A DNA stretch of 64,000 nt, taken from assembly GCA_029262415.1 (NCBI GenBank), contig JAJCZL010000013.1:1-64000 (forward strand), in the 5' to 3' direction. Under the pieces are notes generated by a model. The model made no database searches. It had not been told where the DNA came from and saw only the letters and a list, made by a program, of their open reading frames with translations. Position 1 is the stretch's first letter, and each line of letters begins with the position of its first letter. Made by a program: the position numbers and the translations under genes. This stretch comes from Deltaproteobacteria bacterium (lineage in GTDB: Bacteria > Desulfobacterota > Binatia > UBA1149 > JAJCZL01). Positions 44,019 through 52,037 of the stretch are shown here, piece by piece.

Positions 44019-44488
44019 TACTTCTCCGTTCGTTGTGGGGGGTGATGGCGCGCAACCCGCGGTCAGTCTACGGGTTCCGGCCGTGAATGTCGCACGAGTG
44101 CCGCGTTCAATCAGGGGATCGGCATGATAGCGACGGGCGGATCCAGATTGGATCCGCCCGTCGCCGCTGAACGGTTGTCGGCCGGGGGTGGTCCGCTCGC
44201 TAACACCATCGTGCCTGCCCCGTCTCTCTCGGACGAAACCCCGGCACCGGCGGCCGGCGCCGACACGAGGCGAACAACGGTTACCCCATAGCCCGCAGCT
44301 CTGCACGCCGCGTGCCATGCATCCGACCTGTGCGAGTTCGTGACCGGCCTTGCTGCAATCCTCAACGCATTCGCAAGGCCGGCACTATGAGCAGCTCGGC
44401 TGCTGTGGTACCTAGCCGACACGCACACGCCGAACAGGCAAAAAACTGACGTAAGTATCGGGTGGCGTGGTTAACAGAGGACAACGCG
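44019..44488. other. Divergent intergenic region upstream of glnS and the WS/DGAT gene
   Basis: 470 bases contain the promoters of two divergent genes. I see no protein gene with family content. The notable feature is a 15-base perfect inverted repeat at 44130-44164, listed separately. A minus-strand frame at 44111-44428 is open but Ser/Ala-rich and unlike any family. Confidence 0.45.
44130..44164. repeat. Perfect 15-base inverted repeat
   Basis: GCGACGGGCGGATCC at 44130-44144 and its exact complement at 44150-44164 flank AGATT. There is no T run on either side, so it is a poor terminator. Lying about 110 bases upstream of glnS and 325 bases before the WS/DGAT gene, it could be a regulatory hairpin, an operator or a mobile-repeat remnant. 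Confidence 0.85.
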
Positions 44489-45997
44489 ATGGCTAAGGCA
44501 TGGTACGAACGACTTACGCAGGCCGATAACTCATTTTTGGTACTGGAGGGCCCGACCACCCACATGCACGTCGCGGGCCTTATGATCTTCGATGACGGGC
44601 CGGTCTCTAAAAACGGGCGGGTCGACATCCAAGCGGTTCGCGACCAGGTTGCCTCGCGTCTCGATCTGATTCCTCGTTACCGCCAGCGTCTGATGTTTAC
44701 TCCGGTCGAAGGACATCCTGTGTGGGTAGACGACGCCAGCTTCAATATCGACTACCACGTTCGCCACACCTGTCTGCCGAGCCCGGCTGGGCCTCGAGAA
44801 CTGCGAGTCCTCGCTGCACGCATCATGTCGCAGCAACTCGACCGCGGTAAACCGCTGTGGGAGAACTGGGTTGTCGAACGGCCGGGCCGGCCCGGCTTCG
44901 CGCTGGTCAGCAAGACCCATCACTGCATGATCGACGGCGCCTCGGGTGTCGACCTCATGGCCGTCTTGATGAGCCTGGAGGCTGACACGCCGTTGGGCAA
45001 ACCGGCGCCGTGGACGCCACGCCCGATCCCGAGTGCCTTGCAGATGGCCGCTGGTTCGGTTGCGCACTGGGCCTGGACACCGATCGATGTCGCGCGCTCG
45101 GTAGTTCGCAATGGCAGCGGGATTCTAGGGAACGGACTAGCGATGGGACGTGCGCTCGGGATGACTGCCGCAAATGCGTCGGCGACTCCCGTCAATCGCC
45201 CGGTGGGACCACACCGACGCTTCAACTACACAACCTTTCGTTTGAGCGACGTCAAACGCGTCAAGGCAGTGCTCGGGGGCACCATCAATGACGTCGTGCT
45301 CGCTACGGTCTCTATGGCTGTGCGCGCCTACTTGAAGCGCCATCGCGTCCGCCTCAACGGCCTCGACTTTCGCGTCATGACTCCGGTAAGCGTTCGTTCA
45401 GAGGCTGAACGCGGCAAACTCGGCAATCGTGTTTCGGCTTGGCAGATCCAGTTGCCGGTCGCCGAGGCGAACCCGGTTCGTGCTTTGGAATTGATCGCTG
45501 CAACGACACGCGGTCTGAAGGAGAAGCACGAAGCTCTCGGCGCGCAAATGTTGACGCAGGTGACCGAGTGGACGGGCTCGACGCTTCTGAATATCGCCGC
45601 CCGACTGGCCAAACGTACGCTCCCTTTTAACACTGTCGTCACCAATGTTCCGGGCCCTCAGGTGCCGTTGTATCTGTGCGGGTCCAAGCTTTTGCAGACC
45701 TATCCGATGGTGCCGTTGTTCGTGAAGCAAGGATTCGGCGTCGCCTTGTTCAGCTACAACGGAAATCTTCACTGGGGCGTCAATGCCGACTGGGACGTGA
45801 TGCCCGACCTCGATGACTTCGTCGCGGTCTTGGCGGAGTCGTTCAAGGAACTTTGCGAGATTGCGGGGTTCGAAGCCGAGGTGCCGGATTCCGATAGCGG
45901 CGACGCAGGGCAGATGAGCGCTGGTGCCTCGCCGCCGCGGACGCCCGGCGCGGTGGCTGCGGCGGGGCATATAGCGACCGATCCGTCGGCGACGTAG
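44489..45997 (+). CDS. Wax ester synthase/diacylglycerol acyltransferase (WS/DGAT)
   Basis: A 502-residue acyltransferase that esterifies fatty alcohols or diacylglycerol with acyl-CoA, giving storage lipids. The catalytic motif KTHHCMIDGASG (HHxxxDG) is near residue 150. Other family marks are the PLWENWVVE segment, TINDVVLA, and TNVPGPQVPLYLCG near residue 390. The last 35 residues are Gly/Pro/Ser-rich and probably disordered. I chose the ATG at 44489 (GAGG upstream) over a GTG 27 bases earlier. The stop codon TAG is the target site of the mobile element that begins at the next base. Confidence 0.94.
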   Translation: MAKAWYERLTQADNSFLVLEGPTTHMHVAGLMIFDDGPVSKNGRVDIQAVRDQVASRLDLIPRYRQRLMFTPVEGHPVWVDDASFNIDYHVRHTCLPSPAGPRELRVLAARIMSQQLDRGKPLWENWVVERPGRPGFALVSKTHHCMIDGASGVDLMAVLMSLEADTPLGKPAPWTPRPIPSALQMAAGSVAHWAWTPIDVARSVVRNGSGILGNGLAMGRALGMTAANASATPVNRPVGPHRRFNYTTFRLSDVKRVKAVLGGTINDVVLATVSMAVRAYLKRHRVRLNGLDFRVMTPVSVRSEAERGKLGNRVSAWQIQLPVAEANPVRALELIAATTRGLKEKHEALGAQMLTQVTEWTGSTLLNIAARLAKRTLPFNTVVTNVPGPQVPLYLCGSKLLQTYPMVPLFVKQGFGVALFSYNGNLHWGVNADWDVMPDLDDFVAVLAESFKELCEIAGFEAEVPDSDSGDAGQMSAGASPPRTPGAVAAAGHIATDPSAT

Positions 45998-46129
45998 GGA
46001 AGCTCTGCACAAGTCTTTCAAAACCGCGCTACATTCCGCGGCTACATTCCGCGCGGAATGTGGTAACTCGGCGCAAAGTACACCGGCGGCACGATGATCG
46101 GTCGGCTCAGTCACTTGTGCAGAGCTTCC
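45998..46129. mobile_element. IS5-like miniature element, copy B (complete, 132 bp)
   Basis: The element is bounded by perfect inverted repeats: GGAAGCTCTGCACAAGT at the left and ACTTGTGCAGAGCTTCC at the right. No reading frame of transposase size fits inside. The interior has ACATTCCGCG twice in tandem and then the ACATTCCGCGCGGAATGT palindrome shared by all copies. Flanks are GTAG and CTAG, close to the 4-base YTAR duplications of IS5 elements. It looks like a MITE mobilised by an IS5-type transposase encoded elsewhere. Confidence 0.85.
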
Positions 46130-46146
46130 CTAGCCGGCCGCCGCGG

Positions 46147-47574
46147 TCAGTCGTGGTCTCGGAGAACGTTTTCAAATTGGTCGCGGACGGCCGCGATCCG
46201 TTCGTCCATGTTCTCGCGCGTCCACCCATCGGTCGGGATCGGCGCTAACACCACCGCTTCGATCGTTGCAGGGCGTACTATGTTCGCATGTTTCGGCAGC
46301 GCATCGAGCGCGTTGCGAAACACGATCGGGACCAGCGGTACGCCTGCCTGCATGGCGATGTGAAAGGCGCCTTTCTTGAAGCGTCCCAGACGCGGTGTCG
46401 GACTGCGGGTCCCCTCGGGCGAGATGACGATGGAGAGACCCGAGCGCAGTGCGTCTACTGCCGGCTCGAGTGCAGCAACGGCCTTGGTGTGGTTGAAGCG
46501 GTCGAGAAACACGGTTCCTGCGAACTCGAATACCGGACCGAAGATCGGGTTGTAGCGCGCTTCTTGTTTGGCGATGCCGACGACGTCGCGCCGCAACATC
46601 TTGCAAAGCAGCAACACGTCGATTTCGCTTTGGTGGTTGAAGATGAACACCGCCGGCCGATGCGACCAGAGGTGATGTTCGCCGCTGGTATGTAAATCGA
46701 TGCCGGTGAGTGCAGTGCCGAGTTCACCCCAGGTAGACATCGTCACGTTGACCGCTTGGCGTCGTGACCCGTTGAGAATCCAAGCGGGCAGGCCGGCCGC
46801 CAACGATGTGCCGACGGCACCCATCGCAAGCCCGGTACGTATGACGTCGGAGAGGCCCGGCCTGCCACGGCTGGTGAAACGCCGCACAGGCCAGCCGCGC
46901 GATGATGCGATCGCCGCCAGTCGGCGGTTGGGGTTGAGCGGTCGCGGGTTGCCGACGTTCTCGAGCAGCGGTAGGTCTTCGTCGCTATCGGTGTAGAAGT
47001 AGCTTTGTTCGAGATCGATGCCGATCTCGCGTGCGAGTCTCTCTGCGACCTTCTGTTTTCCCTCACCGTAGCACAAAGGCTTGATAGTTTCACCAGTGAA
47101 GGCCCCGTCTTCGACTTCCAACAGCGTGCAGAGCACGTGTGGGATCTCCATGTCACGGGCGAGCGGCTCGGCCTGATAGCGAGTGGCCGAACTCACGATC
47201 GCGACGGTGTGGCCCATGGCTTTATGGGCGTCTACGAGCGCACGCGATTCGGGGTAGATGTCGGCGGCCAGTTGGTTCTCGAAAGCCTGCTGGCCGAACT
47301 CTTCGAGGGCCTGTTCAGAGACGCCGCGCAGGATGCCGGCGGTCGCGGCAATCAGACCCGAGAACCCGGTTTGACCGGTCGAGAAACTGACCGAGCTCAG
47401 GGTAAGCGCCATGAACTCGCGCGGCGACATCTTTCCCGACAGCAGTCGGTCGCGAAAAATGGTGACCGCGGAGAAACCTGCGAGCAGCGTGCGGTCGAGA
47501 TCGAAGAAAGCGGCCACCCGCGGTCCTTTCGGGCCGTTGCGGATCTCGCGGGTGATTTCAGCGTGTAGTGCCAT
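46147..47574 (-). CDS. HAD-IB phosphatase fused to 1-acylglycerol-3-phosphate acyltransferase
   Basis: A 475-residue bifunctional protein. Residues 20-220 are a SerB-like HAD-IB hydrolase (FFDLDRTLLAG, IVSSATRY, DSDEDLPLLENVG). Residues 275-475 are a PlsC-type acyltransferase with NHQSEIDVL (NHX4D) and SPEGTRSP. Fusions of this kind acylate lysophosphatidic acid; the phosphatase half may make diacylglycerol from phosphatidate or act on phosphoserine-like groups. With WS/DGAT next door, diacylglycerol for triacylglycerol storage is a reasonable guess. The ATG at 47574 is used. Copy B of the mobile element separates the two convergent genes. Confidence 0.93.
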   Translation of the reverse strand: MALHAEITREIRNGPKGPRVAAFFDLDRTLLAGFSAVTIFRDRLLSGKMSPREFMALTLSSVSFSTGQTGFSGLIAATAGILRGVSEQALEEFGQQAFENQLAADIYPESRALVDAHKAMGHTVAIVSSATRYQAEPLARDMEIPHVLCTLLEVEDGAFTGETIKPLCYGEGKQKVAERLAREIGIDLEQSYFYTDSDEDLPLLENVGNPRPLNPNRRLAAIASSRGWPVRRFTSRGRPGLSDVIRTGLAMGAVGTSLAAGLPAWILNGSRRQAVNVTMSTWGELGTALTGIDLHTSGEHHLWSHRPAVFIFNHQSEIDVLLLCKMLRRDVVGIAKQEARYNPIFGPVFEFAGTVFLDRFNHTKAVAALEPAVDALRSGLSIVISPEGTRSPTPRLGRFKKGAFHIAMQAGVPLVPIVFRNALDALPKHANIVRPATIEAVVLAPIPTDGWTRENMDERIAAVRDQFENVLRDHD

Positions 47575-47655
47575 TGGGGGGCGGAGTGGACCGGGTATCG
47601 CCGGGGCCCGGAGCACGCACCATACTCCCTCGGGGCCCCGTGCGGCAACTCCCAG

Positions 47656-48501
47656 CTATTCGAGGCCGACCGTGTCGACGAGAAAGCGATGGATGGCGTC
47701 GGTCAACTCAGCCCACTTGGGTTCGAGCATCAAGTCATGACCTTGCCCCGACATCAGGTGAAACTGTGCGCGGTAGGCTCGCGCTGTCCGTCGCTGTTCG
47801 CCGACGGTGAAGATCGCGTCGTGCTCGGCGGCGAACACGGCAAGAGGCGTGGTTACTTTTTTTGGGGTGAAGCCCGGTGCAAGCGCCAACACTGTCAACG
47901 CACGGACGGATTCGGGCACCAACTTGGCGAAGAGTGCCTCCGGCTTCAGGGCCGACTGCGGCCCGAGGAACGCACCCGCCGCCAATTCAGGCGTTCCCAC
48001 CAGTGCGAAGCCGTCTGCGAGCAGAAGCTGGCGTAATACCGGACCCGGCGAACGCCATGCAGCGCGCAGTGTCGCGCCGAGTGCGCCGGCGATCGGCACC
48101 GGCGCGAGCAAAACCGCCGCCGGTAAACTGCGCGTCGTCAAGCAACGTTGTACAAGCGCACCGCCGAGGCTGTGACCGATCACTGCGGGTGGCGGCGTGA
48201 TCGCCTCGATTCGTTCGTGTAAGAACTGTGTATAGTCGGCTAAGCTGTATTTGTTGATGCGGCCTTTTAGGTCAGCGCTGCTACCGTGCCCCGGCAGGCT
48301 CACGGTGTGCACTTGGTAGCCGTGACCGGCAAGGCGGGTTGCCATGTCGGTCCAACACCACGCTCCATGCCACGCACCGTGTTGAAGCAGCAAAGGCGTG
48401 CGGCGCGTGCGGCGCGCCGGTGTGAGGACGATGTGTTCGATCGACGCGGGCGTGCCGGCGAGGTTGGCGGCCGACGGGCTCGCGCCGTCCGCAGAGTTCA
48501 C
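47656..48501 (-). CDS. Alpha/beta hydrolase
   Basis: A 281-residue alpha/beta hydrolase: oxyanion segment LLLQHGAWHGAWCW, nucleophile Ser in VIGHSLGGALVQ, acid in FAAEHDAIFTV and His in GQGHDLMLEP. The opening HGAWHGAW is like plant methylesterases and bacterial esterases of the same branch. No signal peptide is evident, though the first 20 residues are Ser/Ala-rich. Its ATG overlaps the stop of the methyltransferase gene (ATGA), so the two are coupled. Confidence 0.9.
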   Translation of the reverse strand: MNSADGASPSAANLAGTPASIEHIVLTPARRTRRTPLLLQHGAWHGAWCWTDMATRLAGHGYQVHTVSLPGHGSSADLKGRINKYSLADYTQFLHERIEAITPPPAVIGHSLGGALVQRCLTTRSLPAAVLLAPVPIAGALGATLRAAWRSPGPVLRQLLLADGFALVGTPELAAGAFLGPQSALKPEALFAKLVPESVRALTVLALAPGFTPKKVTTPLAVFAAEHDAIFTVGEQRRTARAYRAQFHLMSGQGHDLMLEPKWAELTDAIHRFLVDTVGLE

Positions 48502-49184
48502 CGGCGCGGCTTTGCGATGAGGACCTCGGATGGGATGAACCAGCTCGTCACCACTTCGCTGTACAGGGTCTGCCAGCGATCTGGTGGCAGGTAGTCTTTG
48601 AGTTCGAGCGGCCGCCGGCCGCCGACCGCTTGGGGATATATCGAGGAGATCCGCTGCCAGGCTCCTGTGATCAATCCTGAAAGTAACCCCTTATCCTTTG
48701 CCAGGCTGACCAGACAAAGCATTCCGTCGTCGGTCAGCATGCGTTCGGCTTCGGCAACGACCTCGGCGATCTCGTTGTCGGGCAAGAGGTCGAATACATA
48801 GTTGGCGACAAACCTGTCGATCGATCGGTCTGCCGGAGCAAGCTTGGTCTCGCCCGATGTCTGGGTGATGTCGATCTTGTCTTTGAAGCGGGTCAGTCGC
48901 TCGTTCGACAGCCTGACCATCGTTGCGCTGAGATCAACAGCCATGTAGGACGCGGCGTCGATCAGGTGAGTTCCGAGTAGTTCTTCGGCGTAGCGCCCGG
49001 TGCCGCAACCGAACTCGAATACCGCGCGTGCGCGATGAAACTCGGCATTGGCGGTGAGGGCGTCCAGCGCGGGGTCTTCGTAAAACCCTTGCGTGTCTTG
49101 ACGCTCACCAAAGGCATCGTAAAACGAACGTGCCTGTAAGTGTGAAAGTAGGGTGGGTTGGATTGCAGCCGACGCGTTGTTCAC
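48498..49184 (-). CDS. SAM-dependent methyltransferase
   Basis: A 228-residue class I methyltransferase. The SAM-binding motif I is VFEFGCGTGRYAEEL, followed by YMAVDLSATMVRLS (motif post I, with Asp) and DRFVANYVFDLLPDNE (motif II). The C-terminal part (GRRPLELKDYLPPDRW, SEVLIAKPRR) is typical of quinone or small-molecule methyltransferases, but the acceptor is unknown. The start GTG at 49184 overlaps the stop of the isomerase remnant (GTGA), so it may once have been downstream in that operon. Confidence 0.88.
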   Translation of the reverse strand: MNNASAAIQPTLLSHLQARSFYDAFGERQDTQGFYEDPALDALTANAEFHRARAVFEFGCGTGRYAEELLGTHLIDAASYMAVDLSATMVRLSNERLTRFKDKIDITQTSGETKLAPADRSIDRFVANYVFDLLPDNEIAEVVAEAERMLTDDGMLCLVSLAKDKGLLSGLITGAWQRISSIYPQAVGGRRPLELKDYLPPDRWQTLYSEVVTSWFIPSEVLIAKPRR

Positions 49185-49475
49185 AGGTCCCTCTTCTCCT
49201 CACCATGTACCGCCCAAGCCAGGGCGGTTACCACTCGATCGTTGTCCCAAAACAATTCGCCGCCGCTCTTTGATCCGCGGTGCGAGCGCTGCGTCCAGTA
49301 TACGCTCCGGGTCTTGCCCGACCACTTTCAGCACGTCGGCAACCGTATCTCGATCGGCGATATCGAGATCAGCGGTAAAGTTAGCGCGAAAGACGCGACG
49401 CGTCAATGGGTGCTCGCGATTCTCCAACGGATTGCAGCGCAGGCCGGTGCCCATCGCGGCGACGGGAACAAGAAC
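49181..49475 (-). pseudogene. 2-hydroxychromene-2-carboxylate isomerase-like remnant
   Basis: On the minus strand LTRRVFRANFTADLDIAD, then VGQDPERILDAALAPRIKERR match the middle of HCCA isomerase/DsbA-fold proteins. After RIKERR the frame is wrong, but one shift gives GELFWDNDRVVTALAWAVHG and a TGA at 49181-49183, which is the family C-terminus. About 20 residues, including the cis-Pro segment, are missing. The N-terminal half is also missing; upstream the sequence joins a recombinase fragment. This is a relic of a gene once located before the methyltransferase. Confidence 0.75.
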
Positions 49476-49643
49476 TCAGTTTCGCCGCATGTTCTTCGAC
49501 ACACGTTTTTACGTAAACTGGCTGAGGAGAAAGGAGTTCAGTACGCCAAAGAAGTCTCCGGCCACCGCAGCGACCGGTACATCCGGCATTACATCAAACC
49601 GAGCAAGGAAAACCTCGCCGCAGCGATCGATGAACTCTCTTGA
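49408..49643 (+). pseudogene. Tyrosine recombinase (integrase), C-terminal remnant
   Basis: The plus strand encodes the end of a Xer/phage-type tyrosine recombinase. The HxxR of SPHVLRHTFLRKLAEEKG, the His of SGHRS and, nine residues later, the Tyr nucleophile in RYIRHY are all present, followed by KPSKENLAAAIDELS and a stop at 49643. Everything before about residue VLAILQRIAAQ is missing, including the first catalytic Arg. Upstream the same frame runs antisense through the isomerase remnant. It marks former integration or IS activity at this site. Confidence 0.8.
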
Positions 49644-49814
49644 GTTCCAAGTGCGCAACGGAACAAACCCAGCGAATAACTACGCCGCTAGCTACGGGTT
49701 TCATCGCTTCGCTCCGGCGACAGGCGGTAATGCCCCAATCCGCTGAGTTCCGCGCGAAAACCGGCACGTAGCACGGGGGTTTTGCTGCTCAGGGGGATGC
49801 AGTGCGTGGGCTAA

Positions 49815-50097
49815 GGAAGCTCTGCACAAGTGACTGAGCGGACCGATCATCGTGCCGCCGGTGTACTTTGCGCCGAGTTATCCACATTCCGCGCGGAATG
49901 TAGCGCGGCGGTTTCAGCTCGCGGAAGCTAGCCGGCCGGCGCTACCCGGCCTGTCTTGCAGTCCGTCCCCGACTTCAGTCCCTTTCTGACTCCACGCTCC
50001 CGACGCGAACCTACGTTGCTCACCCATCGCCCAGCCTTCTCACGAGTCGCTCGGCTTACGTACTTATCTCATTTTGAAAGACTTGTGCGGAGCTTCC
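49815..50097. mobile_element. IS5-like non-autonomous element, copy C (283 bp)
   Basis: Ends are GGAAGCTCTGCACAAGT (left) and ACTTGTGCGGAGCTTCC (right, one mismatch). The left 110 bases match copies A and B in reverse orientation, including the ACATTCCGCGCGGAATGT palindrome. The match to copy A continues through the CAAGACAGGCCGGGTAGCG block. The remaining 140 bases are unique here and may be leftover IS interior. CTAA precedes the left end, a good YTAR-type target; the right flank is CCAG, so the duplication is not intact. No transposase frame is present. Confidence 0.8.
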
Positions 50098-50353
50098 CCA
50101 GCGTGTTGGGGCGGCGTTGGTGCATGGTTGCGGCCAGGCAATGCTGGTCAGGAGGAATGAACGCGAGCATCCCACGTTCGTCATTTCGGGTAATCATGTT
50201 GCCAGTCAGCGTGTACTCCGAGTTGATCGTACCGCTGCCGGCAATAAGCAATCCTTCAACGCAATCGTCAACTGTAGATCCCGTCATCGTCACCTTGATG
50301 TCACTCGACCCCCACTTAGGACCACCAACAAGCGGAATCGTCTTGGCGATCAA
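50069..50353 (-). pseudogene. Unrecognised coding fragment truncated by copy C
   Basis: This 94-residue minus-strand frame starts right after a stop and reads IPLVGGPKWGSSDIKVTMTG, TINSEYTLTGNMI and MLAFIPPDQHC, which look protein-like (polar-hydrophobic alternation, no repeats). The last nine residues come from the terminal repeat of the mobile element. I do not recognise a family. It may be a relic of a gene interrupted at 50098, or chance coding. Confidence 0.35.
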
Positions 50354-50560
50354 ACGTTAGTAAAACTTTCTGCCAAACGACCTACGCCGTCGCATCACGT
50401 AGGTGCAGGTGCTGATGGACAATAGGCGTAAGACCACGAGCGTGAACACAAAGAGATCGTCCATTATTCTGAATACCGCTGACTGTCAGACTCCGCGGGC
50501 GAACCGAGGAGTGAAGACAGAGAAACGGAGGTCCAGCGTATCCGGTCGGCGCGGACGTAC

Positions 50561-51250
50561 TCAAGCAAACACAACGCCGATGCTGCCCATCAGGCCGAAG
50601 TCGGCTTTGACTTGGTCGCCCGCGGAGACCGGCAGCGGTTTTACGAATGACCCACAAATCACCCGATCGCCGCGGCGAAGCCGTTCGCCGGCGTCGCCGA
50701 GCCGGGCGGCGACCACGGCGATCATATGACCGTAGGACGCCGGCAAGTAGGCGGGCTCAACGCTGCGCGCGGCCGCACCGTTTTGAATCAGTTGCGGTTC
50801 GAGGCGTTCAGGCGCGAATCTGAGCGCAGGCGAAACCGGAGCACCGATCACCACCGCCTCATGGAAGATGTCATGGCCGAGAATCGTGTCGACGCTGCCT
50901 TTTGGTCGTGCAAAGTCGACGATCTCCAGTGCCGGTGCGAGTGTCGCGATGGCCGCGGAGGCTTGCTCAGGACTTGTCCCCGGTGCTACATCGACGGCGA
51001 TTTCGGCGCAGACCTCGACCTCGACCATGGCCTGGACACCTGCGCCGATCCTGTAGACGCCTCCCGCCTCAATCAGAGTTCGGCTGGTCATAAACCCGAC
51101 CAGGGGCGCATTGATGCCCATGGCGCGTTGAACCTCGGGATCGTTGAGTCCGACCTTCCAGCCGAGCCGCTTCTCGCCTTGCTGAAGACGACGGTGCCAC
51201 TCCTGCAGCTGCACGCGCATGCCGGTTTCGATTGCGGGGTTCTCGCTCAC
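50561..51250 (-). CDS. 2-keto-4-pentenoate hydratase-like (FAH-superfamily) protein
   Basis: A 229-residue protein of the fumarylacetoacetase superfamily, hydratase/decarboxylase branch. The motifs are GWKVGLNDPEVQRAMGINAPLVG, split here between the substrate loop and the first strand; VEVEVCAEIAVDV with the metal-binding Glu pair; and PALEIVDF (Glu/Asp). Relatives hydrate 2-oxopent-4-enoate in aromatic meta-cleavage pathways. GTG start at 51250. It faces a TetR gene across 89 bases that contain an inverted repeat, so TetR control is likely. Confidence 0.88.
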   Translation of the reverse strand: MSENPAIETGMRVQLQEWHRRLQQGEKRLGWKVGLNDPEVQRAMGINAPLVGFMTSRTLIEAGGVYRIGAGVQAMVEVEVCAEIAVDVAPGTSPEQASAAIATLAPALEIVDFARPKGSVDTILGHDIFHEAVVIGAPVSPALRFAPERLEPQLIQNGAAARSVEPAYLPASYGHMIAVVAARLGDAGERLRRGDRVICGSFVKPLPVSAGDQVKADFGLMGSIGVVFA

Positions 51251-51302
51251 TGTGACAGGTTGCCCGAGGCCGGGGCATGGGTCGAGGGGTGGTCGCCGGT
51301 TT

Positions 51303-51319
51303 GTTGAACTAGAGTCAAC
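51303..51319. promoter_or_regulatory. Probable TetR operator
   Basis: GTTGA-N7-TCAAC, a short dyad in the gap between the divergent hydratase and TetR genes. It overlaps the -35 box of the tetR promoter, as expected for autoregulation. Confidence 0.45.
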
Positions 51320-51332
51320 TGGAGCCTATAGT
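51304..51332 (+). promoter_or_regulatory. Promoter of the TetR gene (leaderless arrangement)
   Basis: TTGAAC at 51304-51309 and TATAGT at 51327-51332 with a 17-base spacer. The GTG start of TetR is at 51340, 8 bases after the -10 box, so transcription would begin at or next to the start codon and leave no ribosome-binding site. Confidence 0.5.
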
Positions 51333-51339
51333 CGAGACC

Positions 51340-51927
51340 GTGGCGGGCGCAACGAGAAGTAGGCTTGGTCAGGACGAACGGCGAGCGCAGCTGCTCGAGC
51401 TCGGCGGACGCTTGTTCACTATCCGCGCTTACGACGAGGTTTCCATCGACGATATCGCCGCCTCGGCGGGGGTTTCAAAAGGGCTGCTTTATCACTACTT
51501 TCCGAGCAAGCGCGAGCTCTACGTCGCCACCCTGCAGTTAAACGCCGGCAAGCTCGTAGAAGACATCACTCCCAAGCCCGACACCCCTCGCGACCAACGA
51601 TTGGTTGCCGGTATCAACGCGTTTCTCGATCACGTCGGCGAAAACTCGGTTGGATATTCCTCTCTAATGCGCGGCGGGATCGGCAACGACGCCGAGGTCG
51701 CCAAGGTCGTCGATGAGACGCGCGACGCGATCATTGCGATCATCTTCGAGGGTTTTGGCGGCGGTGACCCGCCGGTAGGGCTGCGTCTTGCCGCGCGTGG
51801 GTGGATCGGGTTCATGGAAGCCGCCGGAGTAGAGTGGGCCGAGAAACGCGAGGTGCCGCGCGAGACCATGGTCGCGATGGCGACCCAGGTGCTGCAAGCC
51901 GCGCTCGTAAGTTCCCGGCCGTCCTAG
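51340..51927 (+). CDS. TetR-family transcriptional regulator
   Basis: A 195-residue repressor. The N-terminal helix-turn-helix reads RRAQLLELGGRLFTIRAYDEV with DDIAASAGVSKGLLYHYFPSKRELY, the classical TetR signature. The C-terminal ligand domain is helical and of unknown specificity. It starts at GTG 51340 without a leader. It stands between a hydratase gene on the other strand and the KAS III pair on its own strand (110 bases to the next start), so it may control acyl-chain or ring-cleavage genes in response to an acyl-CoA or aromatic ligand. Confidence 0.93.
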   Translation: MAGATRSRLGQDERRAQLLELGGRLFTIRAYDEVSIDDIAASAGVSKGLLYHYFPSKRELYVATLQLNAGKLVEDITPKPDTPRDQRLVAGINAFLDHVGENSVGYSSLMRGGIGNDAEVAKVVDETRDAIIAIIFEGFGGGDPPVGLRLAARGWIGFMEAAGVEWAEKREVPRETMVAMATQVLQAALVSSRPS

Positions 51928-52037
51928 AGTTCACCTAGCATGGGTTGCGGCCTCGCGCCTTGACCCTGCTCCCTATACAATTTCCGCAATCCCACGGTCT
52001 GGTGCATGCCCGTAGCGGCTGCTCCGGAGGAGAAACG

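Noticed and set aside
44111-44428. 105-residue minus-strand frame upstream of glnS
   Set aside because: Ser/Ala/Pro-rich, contains the perfect inverted repeat, no signal or family pattern.
49158-49407. First 83 residues of the plus-strand frame that ends in the recombinase tail
   Set aside because: They are antisense to the isomerase remnant and show no integrase similarity, so the recombinase fragment is annotated only from 49408.
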